Shown here: in pieces, positions 7,697-15,275 of the stretch
How positions within the stretch are numbered: position 1 is the stretch's first letter
Layout: every line of letters starts with the position of its first letter
NCBI GenBank assembly: GCA_937967955.1
Contig: CALBUB010000084.1
Span: 1-34,630 of the forward strand
From: an uncultured Bacillota bacterium
Lineage (GTDB): Bacteria; Bacillota; Clostridia; Tissierellales; Tepidimicrobiaceae
DNA: 34,630 bases
Direction: 5' to 3'
Translations under genes and position numbers: made by a program
Notes under the pieces: model-generated
Databases searched by the model: none
The model's input: the letters and a program-made list of their open reading frames with translations, nothing else
What the model was told of the DNA's origin: nothing

Positions 7697-10600
7697 ATGA
7701 AGAGGTTTCCGGAATTGTCTAATGAACCAGTAAGCCAGCGGGAAGAAAAGATTTCTAAGTATTGGCAAGAGATAGACTTGCTTCATAAAGCTGTTGAAAG
7801 TAGAGATGAAAACAATCCTTATATATTCTATGAGGGACCACCAACAGCAAATGGTAAACCTGGAATCCACCATGTTATGGCTAGAACCCTTAAGGATTTA
7901 GTGTGTAGATATAAGACTATGAGAGGTTACCGGGTACAGAGAAAGGCAGGTTGGGATACCCACGGGCTTCCTGTAGAAATTGAAGTAGAAAAGATGTTAG
8001 GTATTAATAACAAGTACGAAATTGAAGAGTATGGTATAGAAAGGTTTAATGAAAAGTGTAGAGAATCTGTATTTAAATATGAGAAACTTTGGAGAGAAAT
8101 GACCATTAGAATGGCCTATGAAATCGACATGGATGATCCCTATATAACTTTAGATAATGACTATATAGAATCTGTATGGTGGATATTAGATAAGTTCTTT
8201 AAAGAAGGCTATATATATGAAGGCCATAAGATATTACCTTATTGCCCTAGATGTGGAACAGGACTGGCTTCCCACGAAGTAGCACAAGGCTATCAAGAAA
8301 TAAAAACAGAAACTGTAATTGCTAAGTTTAAATTAAAAGATAAGGAAAATGAATACTTCTTAGCTTGGACTACAACTCCATGGACTTTACCAAGTAATGT
8401 TTGCTTGACAGTAAATCCTGCTGTTACCTATTTAAGAGTAAAGCAAAATGACGAAATATACTATGTGGCAGAAGCTTTGGCAGAGCAAGTATTAGGGGAA
8501 GATTATGAGGTATTAGATAAGCTTAATGGAAAAGATTTAGAGTATATGGAATATGAACAGCTTATTCCTTTCCTTAAAGTGGATGAAGATAAGAAAGCCT
8601 TCTATGTAACCTTGGCAGACTATGTAACTACAGAGGATGGTACTGGTATTGTCCATACAGCACCAGCTTTTGGAGAGGATGACTATAATACAGGAGTTAG
8701 GTATAATTTACCTATATTAAAACCTGTAGATGACGAAGGGAAATTTACTGATACTATCTGGAAAGGCAAATTTGTAATGGATGCAGATCCAGATATAATC
8801 CAATGGTTAAGGGAAAATGGAAAGCTATATAAAAAGCAAAGAGTAGCCCATAATTACCCTCACTGCTGGAGATGTAGTACTCCTTTAATATACTATGCAA
8901 GGCCTAGCTGGTATATAGAGATGACCAGATTAAAGGATAAACTTATTGAGAATAACAATAGCGTTAACTGGTATCCAGCCTTTGTTGGAGAAAAGAGATT
9001 TGGTAACTGGTTGGAGAATTTAAATGACTGGGCTATATCTAGAAGTAGATATTGGGGAACTCCTCTGCCCATATGGAGATGTAGGGACTGTGGCCATGTA
9101 GACAGTGTAGGTTCTAGAAAAGAATTAATTGAAAGGGCTATAGAAGATATAGATATGTCCATAGAACTTCACAGGCCCTATGTAGATGATATTCACTTTA
9201 AATGTGATAAATGTGGCGGCATAATGGAGAGGGAAAAAGATGTAATCGATGTATGGTTTGACAGTGGTGCAATGCCCTTTGCACAGCATCATTACCCCTT
9301 TGAGAATAAGGAAAACTTTGATAAACTATTCCCAGCTGACTTTATATGTGAAGGTATAGACCAAACTAGAGGTTGGTTCTATTCATTAATTGCTATATCC
9401 ACCTTTGTGACAGGAAAGGCTCCTTATAAAAATGTATTAGTTAACGACTTAATACTAGATAAAGATGGTAAGAAAATGTCAAAATCAAGGGGTAATACGA
9501 TAGATCCCTTTGAACTATTCGATAAGTATGGGGCAGACGTCCTAAGATGGTACCTAATCTATGTATCACCACCTTGGACACCAACAAGATTTGATGAAGA
9601 AGGTTTAAAGGAAGTAGAAAGTAAGTTCTTTAGAAGCTTAAGGAATGTATATAATTTCTTCTCCCTATATGCTAATACAGATAACGTGGATCCAAGGGAG
9701 TTTTTCATAGAATATGAAGATAGGGAAGAGATAGATAAATGGATCCTTTCCAAATACAATAATCTTGTAAAACGAGCAAGAGAAGATATGGACATATTTG
9801 AACTAACTAGGGTAGTTAGAGCTATTCAAGAGTTTGTAGTTGAAGATCTATCTAACTGGTATATAAGGCGTACAAGAAGACGCTTCTGGTCAACAGAATT
9901 AGATGATAGCAAGAAGGCTGTTTATAACACTACCTATGAAATATTAGTAGGAGTGTGTAAGCTAATAGCACCATTTGTGCCCTTTATATCAGAGGAGATA
10001 TATAGAAATCTAACAGGTAATGAATCAGTACATTTAGACTATTATCCAGAACCAAAGGAAGAGCTAATCGATTTAGAACTAGAAGAAAGAATGGATCTAG
10101 TAAGAGAATTAGTTAGATTAGGTAGAGCTGCAAGAGAAGAAGCAAAGATAAAGGTACGTCAACCATTAGGAGAAGTATTAATAGATGGTAAGTATGAAGA
10201 TAAGATTAAAGAGCTAGTTCCACTAATGAAAGAGGAATTGAATGTTAAAGAGGTAACCTTCGAAAAGGACCTTAGCCAATTTATGAATTATTCCTTAAAA
10301 CCAAATTATAAAGTGGTAGGACCTATATTAGGTTCTAAAGTTAAAGCCTTCGCTAAAGCATTAAACGAGCTAGATTCCTATGAGATTGTTAACAAACTAG
10401 AGGAAGATGGAAAAATGACTATTAAGCTAGATGGAGAAGATGTAGAAATTACCAAGGATTATGTTATGGTGACTATTTCTGCTAAGGAAGGCTTTAATGT
10501 GGCTATGGAGAACAATTTATTTGTAATCCTAGATACTACTTTAACTAGAGAGCTATTAAATGAAGGTTATGCTAGAGAATTCGTTTCAAAGGTTCAGCAG

Positions 10601-10813
10601 ATGAGGAAGGCAAACGGCTATGATGTATTAGATAACATAAATATTTACTATGATGGAGATGATGAAATAAAAGAAGCAGTAGAATTATACGAAGATTACA
10701 TTAAGACAGAGACCCTAGCTGTATCCATAAACAGAGTAAAAGATGACTCCTTTGAAAAACAAGATTTAAATGGCCATATGACAGGAATAAAGCTAGAGAA
10801 GGTTGAAGAATAA
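7697..10813 (+). CDS. ileS: isoleucyl-tRNA synthetase, type 2, with GIHH motif
   Basis: This 1038-residue class I synthetase charges tRNA-Ile. It has the catalytic Rossmann fold with signature 1 at residues 56-59, a CP1 editing domain with HTAPAFGEDDY, KMSKS at 593-597, an anticodon-binding domain, and cysteine pairs such as CPRCG and CDKCG. Length and sequence (GTGLASHEVAQGY, long C-terminus) fit the eukaryal-like IleRS2 type. Signature 1 reads GIHH (GGA ATC CAC CAT at 7862-7873) instead of HIGH, with the first and third residues exchanged. I chose ATG 7697: upstream in-frame codons run through the T-box terminator, ATG 7688 lacks a well-placed ribosome-binding site, and AAAGG lies 9 bases before 7697. 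Expression is governed by the Ile T-box. Confidence 0.93.
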   Translation: MKRFPELSNEPVSQREEKISKYWQEIDLLHKAVESRDENNPYIFYEGPPTANGKPGIHHVMARTLKDLVCRYKTMRGYRVQRKAGWDTHGLPVEIEVEKMLGINNKYEIEEYGIERFNEKCRESVFKYEKLWREMTIRMAYEIDMDDPYITLDNDYIESVWWILDKFFKEGYIYEGHKILPYCPRCGTGLASHEVAQGYQEIKTETVIAKFKLKDKENEYFLAWTTTPWTLPSNVCLTVNPAVTYLRVKQNDEIYYVAEALAEQVLGEDYEVLDKLNGKDLEYMEYEQLIPFLKVDEDKKAFYVTLADYVTTEDGTGIVHTAPAFGEDDYNTGVRYNLPILKPVDDEGKFTDTIWKGKFVMDADPDIIQWLRENGKLYKKQRVAHNYPHCWRCSTPLIYYARPSWYIEMTRLKDKLIENNNSVNWYPAFVGEKRFGNWLENLNDWAISRSRYWGTPLPIWRCRDCGHVDSVGSRKELIERAIEDIDMSIELHRPYVDDIHFKCDKCGGIMEREKDVIDVWFDSGAMPFAQHHYPFENKENFDKLFPADFICEGIDQTRGWFYSLIAISTFVTGKAPYKNVLVNDLILDKDGKKMSKSRGNTIDPFELFDKYGADVLRWYLIYVSPPWTPTRFDEEGLKEVESKFFRSLRNVYNFFSLYANTDNVDPREFFIEYEDREEIDKWILSKYNNLVKRAREDMDIFELTRVVRAIQEFVVEDLSNWYIRRTRRRFWSTELDDSKKAVYNTTYEILVGVCKLIAPFVPFISEEIYRNLTGNESVHLDYYPEPKEELIDLELEERMDLVRELVRLGRAAREEAKIKVRQPLGEVLIDGKYEDKIKELVPLMKEELNVKEVTFEKDLSQFMNYSLKPNYKVVGPILGSKVKAFAKALNELDSYEIVNKLEEDGKMTIKLDGEDVEITKDYVMVTISAKEGFNVAMENNLFVILDTTLTRELLNEGYAREFVSKVQQMRKANGYDVLDNINIYYDGDDEIKEAVELYEDYIKTETLAVSINRVKDDSFEKQDLNGHMTGIKLEKVEE

Positions 10814-10837
10814 AACCCTTATTTAAGGGTTTTATTC
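10812..10837 (+). terminator. terminator after ileS
   Basis: A 9-bp stem, AAAACCCTT (10812-10820) with AAGGGTTTT (10825-10833), overlaps the stop codon. The T-tract is part of the right arm. Confidence 0.75.
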
Positions 10838-10953
10838 TTCAAATTATCACATTATAGATAAGGGAAGCTGCTTTGTGATATAATATAAAATGTCTGAAAA
10901 AATTAATTATTTGTACTATACTGTTAAAATTACTAGGATAAACAGCTATTTCA

Positions 10954-10962
10954 TGGTATAAT
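10954..10962 (+). promoter_or_regulatory. extended -10 promoter candidate for the EF-G-like gene
   Basis: TGG-TATAAT (10954-10962) is an extended -10 element 88 bases before the start. A second one, TGA-TATAAT, lies at 10876-10884. Neither has a clear -35 box, so which is used cannot be told. Apart from these and the ileS terminator, the intergenic region 10838-11049 shows nothing. Confidence 0.45.
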
Positions 10963-11049
10963 CACATTATAGGTGCTATATAAATTGGTCTTAAAAGATT
11001 TTTTAAAATCTTTTAATTAATACAAAATGTTGGCTAAGGGGGAAATTTG

Positions 11050-13116
11050 ATGAAAGTATATCAGACTGAACAAATAAGAAACTTAGCTTTAATTGGACAT
11101 GGTGGCTGTGGAAAAACAACTTTAACTGAAGCATTATTATATGCTACTGGTGTGACAAAAAGACCAGGTAGAGTTGAAGATGGAAACACCATGTCAGATT
11201 TCGACAAAGAAGAAATTGCAAGAAAAGTATCAATTGCTACATCTGTAATTCCCGTAGAATGGCAGGATGTGAAATTTAATTTATTAGATACTCCTGGCTA
11301 TTTTGACTTTGTTGGTGATGTTTATAGTGCTTTAAGAGCAAGTGAAAGTGCTTTAATATTGTTAGATGCCTCAGCTGGTGTAGAGGTAGGTACAGAAAAG
11401 GCATGGAAATATACTCAAGAGTATAATCTTCCAAAGGCCATATTCGTTAATAAGATGGATAAGGAAAATGTTAACTTTAATAAGGTTATAGCTGATATTA
11501 CAAATAATTTTGGAGATAAGGTAATACCTTTCACATTGCCTATAGGAGAGGCAGAGAATTTTAAGGGAATAGTAGATGTAATTAAGGAAGAAGCCTATGA
11601 ATATAATGGCAAGGATGCAAAAAAAGTCGATATACCAGCAGAATTACATAGCCAAATTGAAGAAATTAAAGACCAATTGATGGAAAAAATAGCTGAAACA
11701 GATGAAGAGCTGTTAGAAAAATATTTTGAAGGTGAAGCCTTTACTGAAGATGAAATTAATAAGGGAATTAAACTAGCCATAAAAAATGGAGATTTGGTGC
11801 CATTGCTTGTTGGCTCAGCTGAAAAAGTAATGGCTGTTGATACTATTCTAAACCTATTCAAAGCTTTCATGCCTAGTCCTGCAGATGTTGATGTAACTGT
11901 TGGTTATAAAGGTGATAAGAAAGTAGAAAGAAAATTAGATATAAACCAACCATTCTCTGCAATAGTCTTTAAAACTATCGTGGACCCATTCGTAGGAAAA
12001 CTCTCCCTATTCAAAGTACTATCCGGCAAAATTTCCAAAGAGCAAGAACTTTTCAATTCAAGTAAAGATAAAAGTGAAAAATTAGGTGGCTTATTTGTAT
12101 TAAGAGGTAAGAATCAAATAGAAGTGCCAGAAATAGTAGCTGGTGATATTGGAGCTACAGCTAAGCTACAATTGACTGAGACTTGTGATACCTTATGTGA
12201 AAAAGCAGATCCAATAGTATATGAAAGGATTAAATACCCAGAGCCAACTTTATTCTTTGCAGTAGAGCCAAAGGCAAAAGGAGACGATGAAAAGATAAGT
12301 GCTTCTTTAAGTAGGCTTGCAGAAGAGGACCCAACATTTGTTGTAACTAGAAATTCTGAGACTAAACAGCTACTAATAGGCGGACAAGGTAATATGCAGC
12401 TAACTGTTGTAGTAGATAAATTGAAGAACAACTTTGGTGTAGATGTGAATTTAAATAAACCAAAAGTTGCATATAGGGAAACTATTAGAGGAACAGCTAG
12501 TGTACAAGGTAAACACAAGAAGCAAACTGGTGGAGCTGGCCAGTACGGAGATGTCCATATTAGGTTTGAGCCTTGTGAAGAGGAATTCGTATTTGAAGAA
12601 GAAGTATTTGGAGGAGCGGTACCAAAGAATTTCTTCCCAGCTGTTGAAAAGGGCTTAAGAGAGTCGTTAGAGCATGGAGTTTTAGCAGGCTATCCAGTGG
12701 TAAATATAAAAGCAACCCTATTTGATGGCTCTTACCATCCAGTAGACTCTAACGAAATGGCCTTTAAGATTGCTGCTTCAATAGCCTTTAAGAAAGGAAT
12801 GGAGCAGGCTAATCCAGTACTTCTAGAACCTATAATGAGAGTAGAAATATTAGTGCCAGAAGACTATACAGGAGATATAATGGGGGATATGAATAAGCGT
12901 AGAGGTAGGATACTAGGAATGGAGCCTCAGGAGGATGGCTATCAATTAGTTATAGCAGAAGCGCCACAAGCTGAACTCTTTGAATATGCTATAGACCTAA
13001 GGAGCATGACCCAAGCAAGAGGAAGCTTTAAGATGGAATTTGTAAGATACGAAGAAGTACCAGCAAATATTGCTGAGAAGATAATTGAAGAAGCTGAAGC
13101 TGAAAAAGCCATGTAA
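11050..13116 (+). CDS. elongation factor G-like translational GTPase
   Basis: A 688-residue protein with the five-domain plan of EF-G. The GTPase motifs are GHGGCGKT (about 16-23), DTPGYFDF and NKMDKEN. Domain IV contains QTGGAGQYGDVHIRFEP and domain V includes PVLLEPIMRVEILVPEDYTG. The P-loop differs from housekeeping EF-G (usually AHIDAGKT), and the gene is not beside rpsL, rpsG or tuf, so this is most likely the EF-G-II/EF-G-like paralog found in many Clostridia and Thermotogae. Its cellular role is poorly defined: it could be an auxiliary translocase, recycling factor or stress factor. ATG 11050 follows a G-rich site by 7 bases; TTG 11047 is adjacent. The gene has its own promoters and terminator and is probably monocistronic. 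Confidence 0.85.
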   Translation: MKVYQTEQIRNLALIGHGGCGKTTLTEALLYATGVTKRPGRVEDGNTMSDFDKEEIARKVSIATSVIPVEWQDVKFNLLDTPGYFDFVGDVYSALRASESALILLDASAGVEVGTEKAWKYTQEYNLPKAIFVNKMDKENVNFNKVIADITNNFGDKVIPFTLPIGEAENFKGIVDVIKEEAYEYNGKDAKKVDIPAELHSQIEEIKDQLMEKIAETDEELLEKYFEGEAFTEDEINKGIKLAIKNGDLVPLLVGSAEKVMAVDTILNLFKAFMPSPADVDVTVGYKGDKKVERKLDINQPFSAIVFKTIVDPFVGKLSLFKVLSGKISKEQELFNSSKDKSEKLGGLFVLRGKNQIEVPEIVAGDIGATAKLQLTETCDTLCEKADPIVYERIKYPEPTLFFAVEPKAKGDDEKISASLSRLAEEDPTFVVTRNSETKQLLIGGQGNMQLTVVVDKLKNNFGVDVNLNKPKVAYRETIRGTASVQGKHKKQTGGAGQYGDVHIRFEPCEEEFVFEEEVFGGAVPKNFFPAVEKGLRESLEHGVLAGYPVVNIKATLFDGSYHPVDSNEMAFKIAASIAFKKGMEQANPVLLEPIMRVEILVPEDYTGDIMGDMNKRRGRILGMEPQEDGYQLVIAEAPQAELFEYAIDLRSMTQARGSFKMEFVRYEEVPANIAEKIIEEAEAEKAM

Positions 13117-13121
13117 AAAAC

Positions 13122-13164
13122 AAAGGCCTTCATCTATATATAGTTGAAGGCCTTTAAATTTTTA
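13122..13164 (+). terminator. terminator after the EF-G-like gene
   Basis: An 11-bp stem, AAAGGCCTTCA (13122-13132) with TGAAGGCCTTT (13145-13155), is followed by AAATTTTTATT. Confidence 0.85.
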
Positions 13165-13183
13165 TTAAATTAAAAAATGGGTA

Positions 13184-13212
13184 TTGATAATATATACGAA
13201 ATATATGATAAT
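13184..13212 (+). promoter_or_regulatory. promoter of the ctsR operon
   Basis: TTGATA (13184-13189), a 17-base spacer and GATAAT (13207-13212). It lies 44 bases before the chosen ctsR start. Confidence 0.5.
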
Positions 13213-13231
13213 ATTAATGAAGAACAAAGAA

Positions 13232-13244
13232 AGTCAAAGTCAAA
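13232..13244 (+). promoter_or_regulatory. possible CtsR operator, unusual spacing
   Basis: Two AGTCAAA heptads overlap by one base (13232-13238 and 13238-13244), directly upstream of and touching the Shine-Dalgarno AAAGGAG. The known CtsR operator has two such heptads separated by three bases, so this is a non-standard arrangement with a 6-base period. Autoregulation of ctsR operons is common in the family; use of this site is inference. Confidence 0.35.
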
Positions 13245-13256
13245 GGAGTGGTGCCC

Positions 13257-13715
13257 TTGCCAAGGCTGAGTAATTTAATAGAAAAGTTTATTAAAGATAT
13301 GTTAAATGAAGCTGAGGATGGAATAATAGAAATAGGCAGAAATGAAATGGCAGAGCGTTTTGGCTGTGCTCCTTCTCAGATAAATTATGTATTAACCACT
13401 AGATTCACTCCCTATAATGGCTATTATATAGAGAGTAGACGCGGGGGCGGTGGTTATATTAAAATAATGAAAGTAACTATTGAAGAACCAAAGATGAGGG
13501 ATTTGATTAAGGAGGCAGTAGGTGAATCTATAACTAAAAATAAAGCTTATAATATTATTAAAGGTTTAAGGGAACAAGATATAATCAGTGAAAGGGAAGA
13601 AGCTATAATGAAGGCTTCCATTGAGGATACGGCCTTATCAGTAGTAAATACAGATAGGAATAAGCTTAGGGCAAGTATATTAAGGAATATGATCCTTGTT
13701 CTTTTTAGCCGATAG
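13257..13715 (+). CDS. ctsR: transcriptional repressor CtsR
   Basis: This 152-residue repressor of class III heat-shock genes has an N-terminal winged helix-turn-helix (about residues 27-50, MAERFGCAPSQINYVLTTRF), a glycine-rich wing RRGGGGYIKI, and a C-terminal dimerisation domain. In the family, McsB phosphorylates wing arginines and heat senses through the tetraglycine loop; both elements are present. The start is probably TTG 13257, 8 bases after AAAGGAG; in-frame GTGs at 13248 and 13251 overlap the ribosome-binding site. It is the first gene of ctsR-mcsA-mcsB-clpC, with mcsA starting 12 bases after its stop. Confidence 0.93.
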   Translation: MPRLSNLIEKFIKDMLNEAEDGIIEIGRNEMAERFGCAPSQINYVLTTRFTPYNGYYIESRRGGGGYIKIMKVTIEEPKMRDLIKEAVGESITKNKAYNIIKGLREQDIISEREEAIMKASIEDTALSVVNTDRNKLRASILRNMILVLFSR

Positions 13716-13727
13716 GAGGGAATAATT

Positions 13728-14240
13728 GTGTTATGTGAAATTTGCAAGAAAAATCAAGCCACAGTCCATTATACAAAGATAACAAATGGTAAAATAGAAG
13801 AATTACATGTCTGCGAAGAATGTGCAGCAAACAATAGTGAGTTTAATTTTGAAAGTCCTTTTTCCTTCCATAAATTATGGACCGGTTTAATGGATGGTTT
13901 TCAAGATAGCAAACAGAAAAAAACAGTTGAGAAACTAGCCTGTCCTTTCTGTGGCATGGATTATTCACAATTTAGGCAAACTGGTAAATTTGGTTGTGCT
14001 AAATGTTATGAAACCTTTAGAGATAATCTAATGCCCTTGCTTAAAGGAATACACGGCCACGATAAACACGTAGGCAAAATTCCTATTAGAGCCAATAAGA
14101 AGGCAGCTAATGAAAGGAAAATTGAGAAACTAAAAGAAAAATTAAATGAATTAGTCCAAAGGGAAGCTTTTGAAGAGGCAGCTAAGGTAAGAGATCAAAT
14201 AAAGGAATTAGAGAAAAGCTTAGAGGATAGCGAGGAGTGA
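13728..14240 (+). CDS. mcsA: McsA, activator of protein-arginine kinase
   Basis: This 170-residue partner and activator of the arginine kinase McsB is also a CtsR modulator. Two zinc-binding regions carry CxxC pairs: CEIC and CEEC in the first 35 residues, then CPFC and CAKC near residues 66-88. A C-terminal UVR coiled-coil motif (about 133-165, with REAFEEAAKVRDQI) is present. The start is GTG 13728, 7 bases after AGGAGGG. Its end lies 5 bases before the mcsB start, consistent with translational coupling and the joint function of the pair. Confidence 0.93.
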   Translation: MLCEICKKNQATVHYTKITNGKIEELHVCEECAANNSEFNFESPFSFHKLWTGLMDGFQDSKQKKTVEKLACPFCGMDYSQFRQTGKFGCAKCYETFRDNLMPLLKGIHGHDKHVGKIPIRANKKAANERKIEKLKEKLNELVQREAFEEAAKVRDQIKELEKSLEDSEE

Positions 14241-14245
14241 TTAGG

Positions 14246-15265
14246 ATGCCAAAGTGGATAGAAGGCAGTGCACCTTATGAAGATGTAGTAGTTAGTACTA
14301 GGATAAGAATAGCAAGAAATTTAGCTAACTATCGTTTTCCTCAGAAGATGAGTGTTCAAGAAGCAGAAAAGTTAACCCAGGAGATTTTAGATGTAATGAA
14401 AAACATTCCTGAAAATGCTAATTATAAGTTTTTTAAGATAAATGGCTTAACTCCCACCGAAAGGATTGCCTATATAGAGGAGCATATAATCAGCCCAGCC
14501 CTTATACAAAAACCTGATCACAGTAGTTTTCTATTAAGGGAAGATGAGAAGGCAGCTATAATGATTAATGAAGAAGACCATTTAAGGATACAGGTTTTAT
14601 TGCCAGGCCTGAACTTTGAAGAGGGCTGGGAGCTAATAAATAGGATTGACGATTTTCTTGAAAGCTCATTAAATTATGCCTATGACAATAGATTAGGATA
14701 TTTAACAGCCTGTCCCACCAATGTGGGTACTGGACTTAGAGCTTCTGCTATGGTCCATATACCTTGTCTTTCTATTATCGGGCATGTTGACGATATGATA
14801 AGGAGCTTTAATAAAATTGGGCTAACTGTTAGGGGAATCTATGGAGAAGGTACAGAAGCAGCAGGAAACCTTTATCAGATATCCAACCAAGTAACTTTAG
14901 GAGAAGATGAAGAAGAAATAATGAGAAAGCTAAAAAATGTTATATATCAGATAATCAATAAGGAAAGATATGTGAGAGATGATCTACTCAAGAAAAGAAG
15001 GTATGAAATAGAGGATAGGGTATTTAGGTCCTATGGAATACTCAAATATGCTAGAAGAATCTCCTCTAAGGAAGCTATGGACCATCTTTCAAATGTAAGG
15101 TTAGGAAAAGAAATGGGTATAATTGATAATATGGAATTTAAACAAATAGAAAATTTGATGATAGAAATTCAGCCAGGATATATACAAAGGCTTGCCAAAA
15201 GGGAATTGGACGATAAAGAAAGAGACATAATGAGGGCTAAACATATTAGAGAAAATTTACTTTAG
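14246..15265 (+). CDS. mcsB: protein arginine kinase McsB
   Basis: This 339-residue kinase of the ATP:guanido phosphotransferase family phosphorylates arginines in proteins and so tags them for ClpC-ClpP degradation. Signatures are STRIRIARNL near residues 17-26, EDHLRIQ in the catalytic core, and CPTNVGTGLRAS with the conserved Cys156. It lacks the N-terminal domain of creatine or arginine kinases, as McsB proteins do. ATG 14246 follows GAGGAG by 8 bases; GTG 14237, overlapping mcsA, is too close to that site. clpC begins 10 bases after the stop. Confidence 0.94.
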   Translation: MPKWIEGSAPYEDVVVSTRIRIARNLANYRFPQKMSVQEAEKLTQEILDVMKNIPENANYKFFKINGLTPTERIAYIEEHIISPALIQKPDHSSFLLREDEKAAIMINEEDHLRIQVLLPGLNFEEGWELINRIDDFLESSLNYAYDNRLGYLTACPTNVGTGLRASAMVHIPCLSIIGHVDDMIRSFNKIGLTVRGIYGEGTEAAGNLYQISNQVTLGEDEEEIMRKLKNVIYQIINKERYVRDDLLKKRRYEIEDRVFRSYGILKYARRISSKEAMDHLSNVRLGKEMGIIDNMEFKQIENLMIEIQPGYIQRLAKRELDDKERDIMRAKHIRENLL

Positions 15266-15275
15266 GAGGGATATC

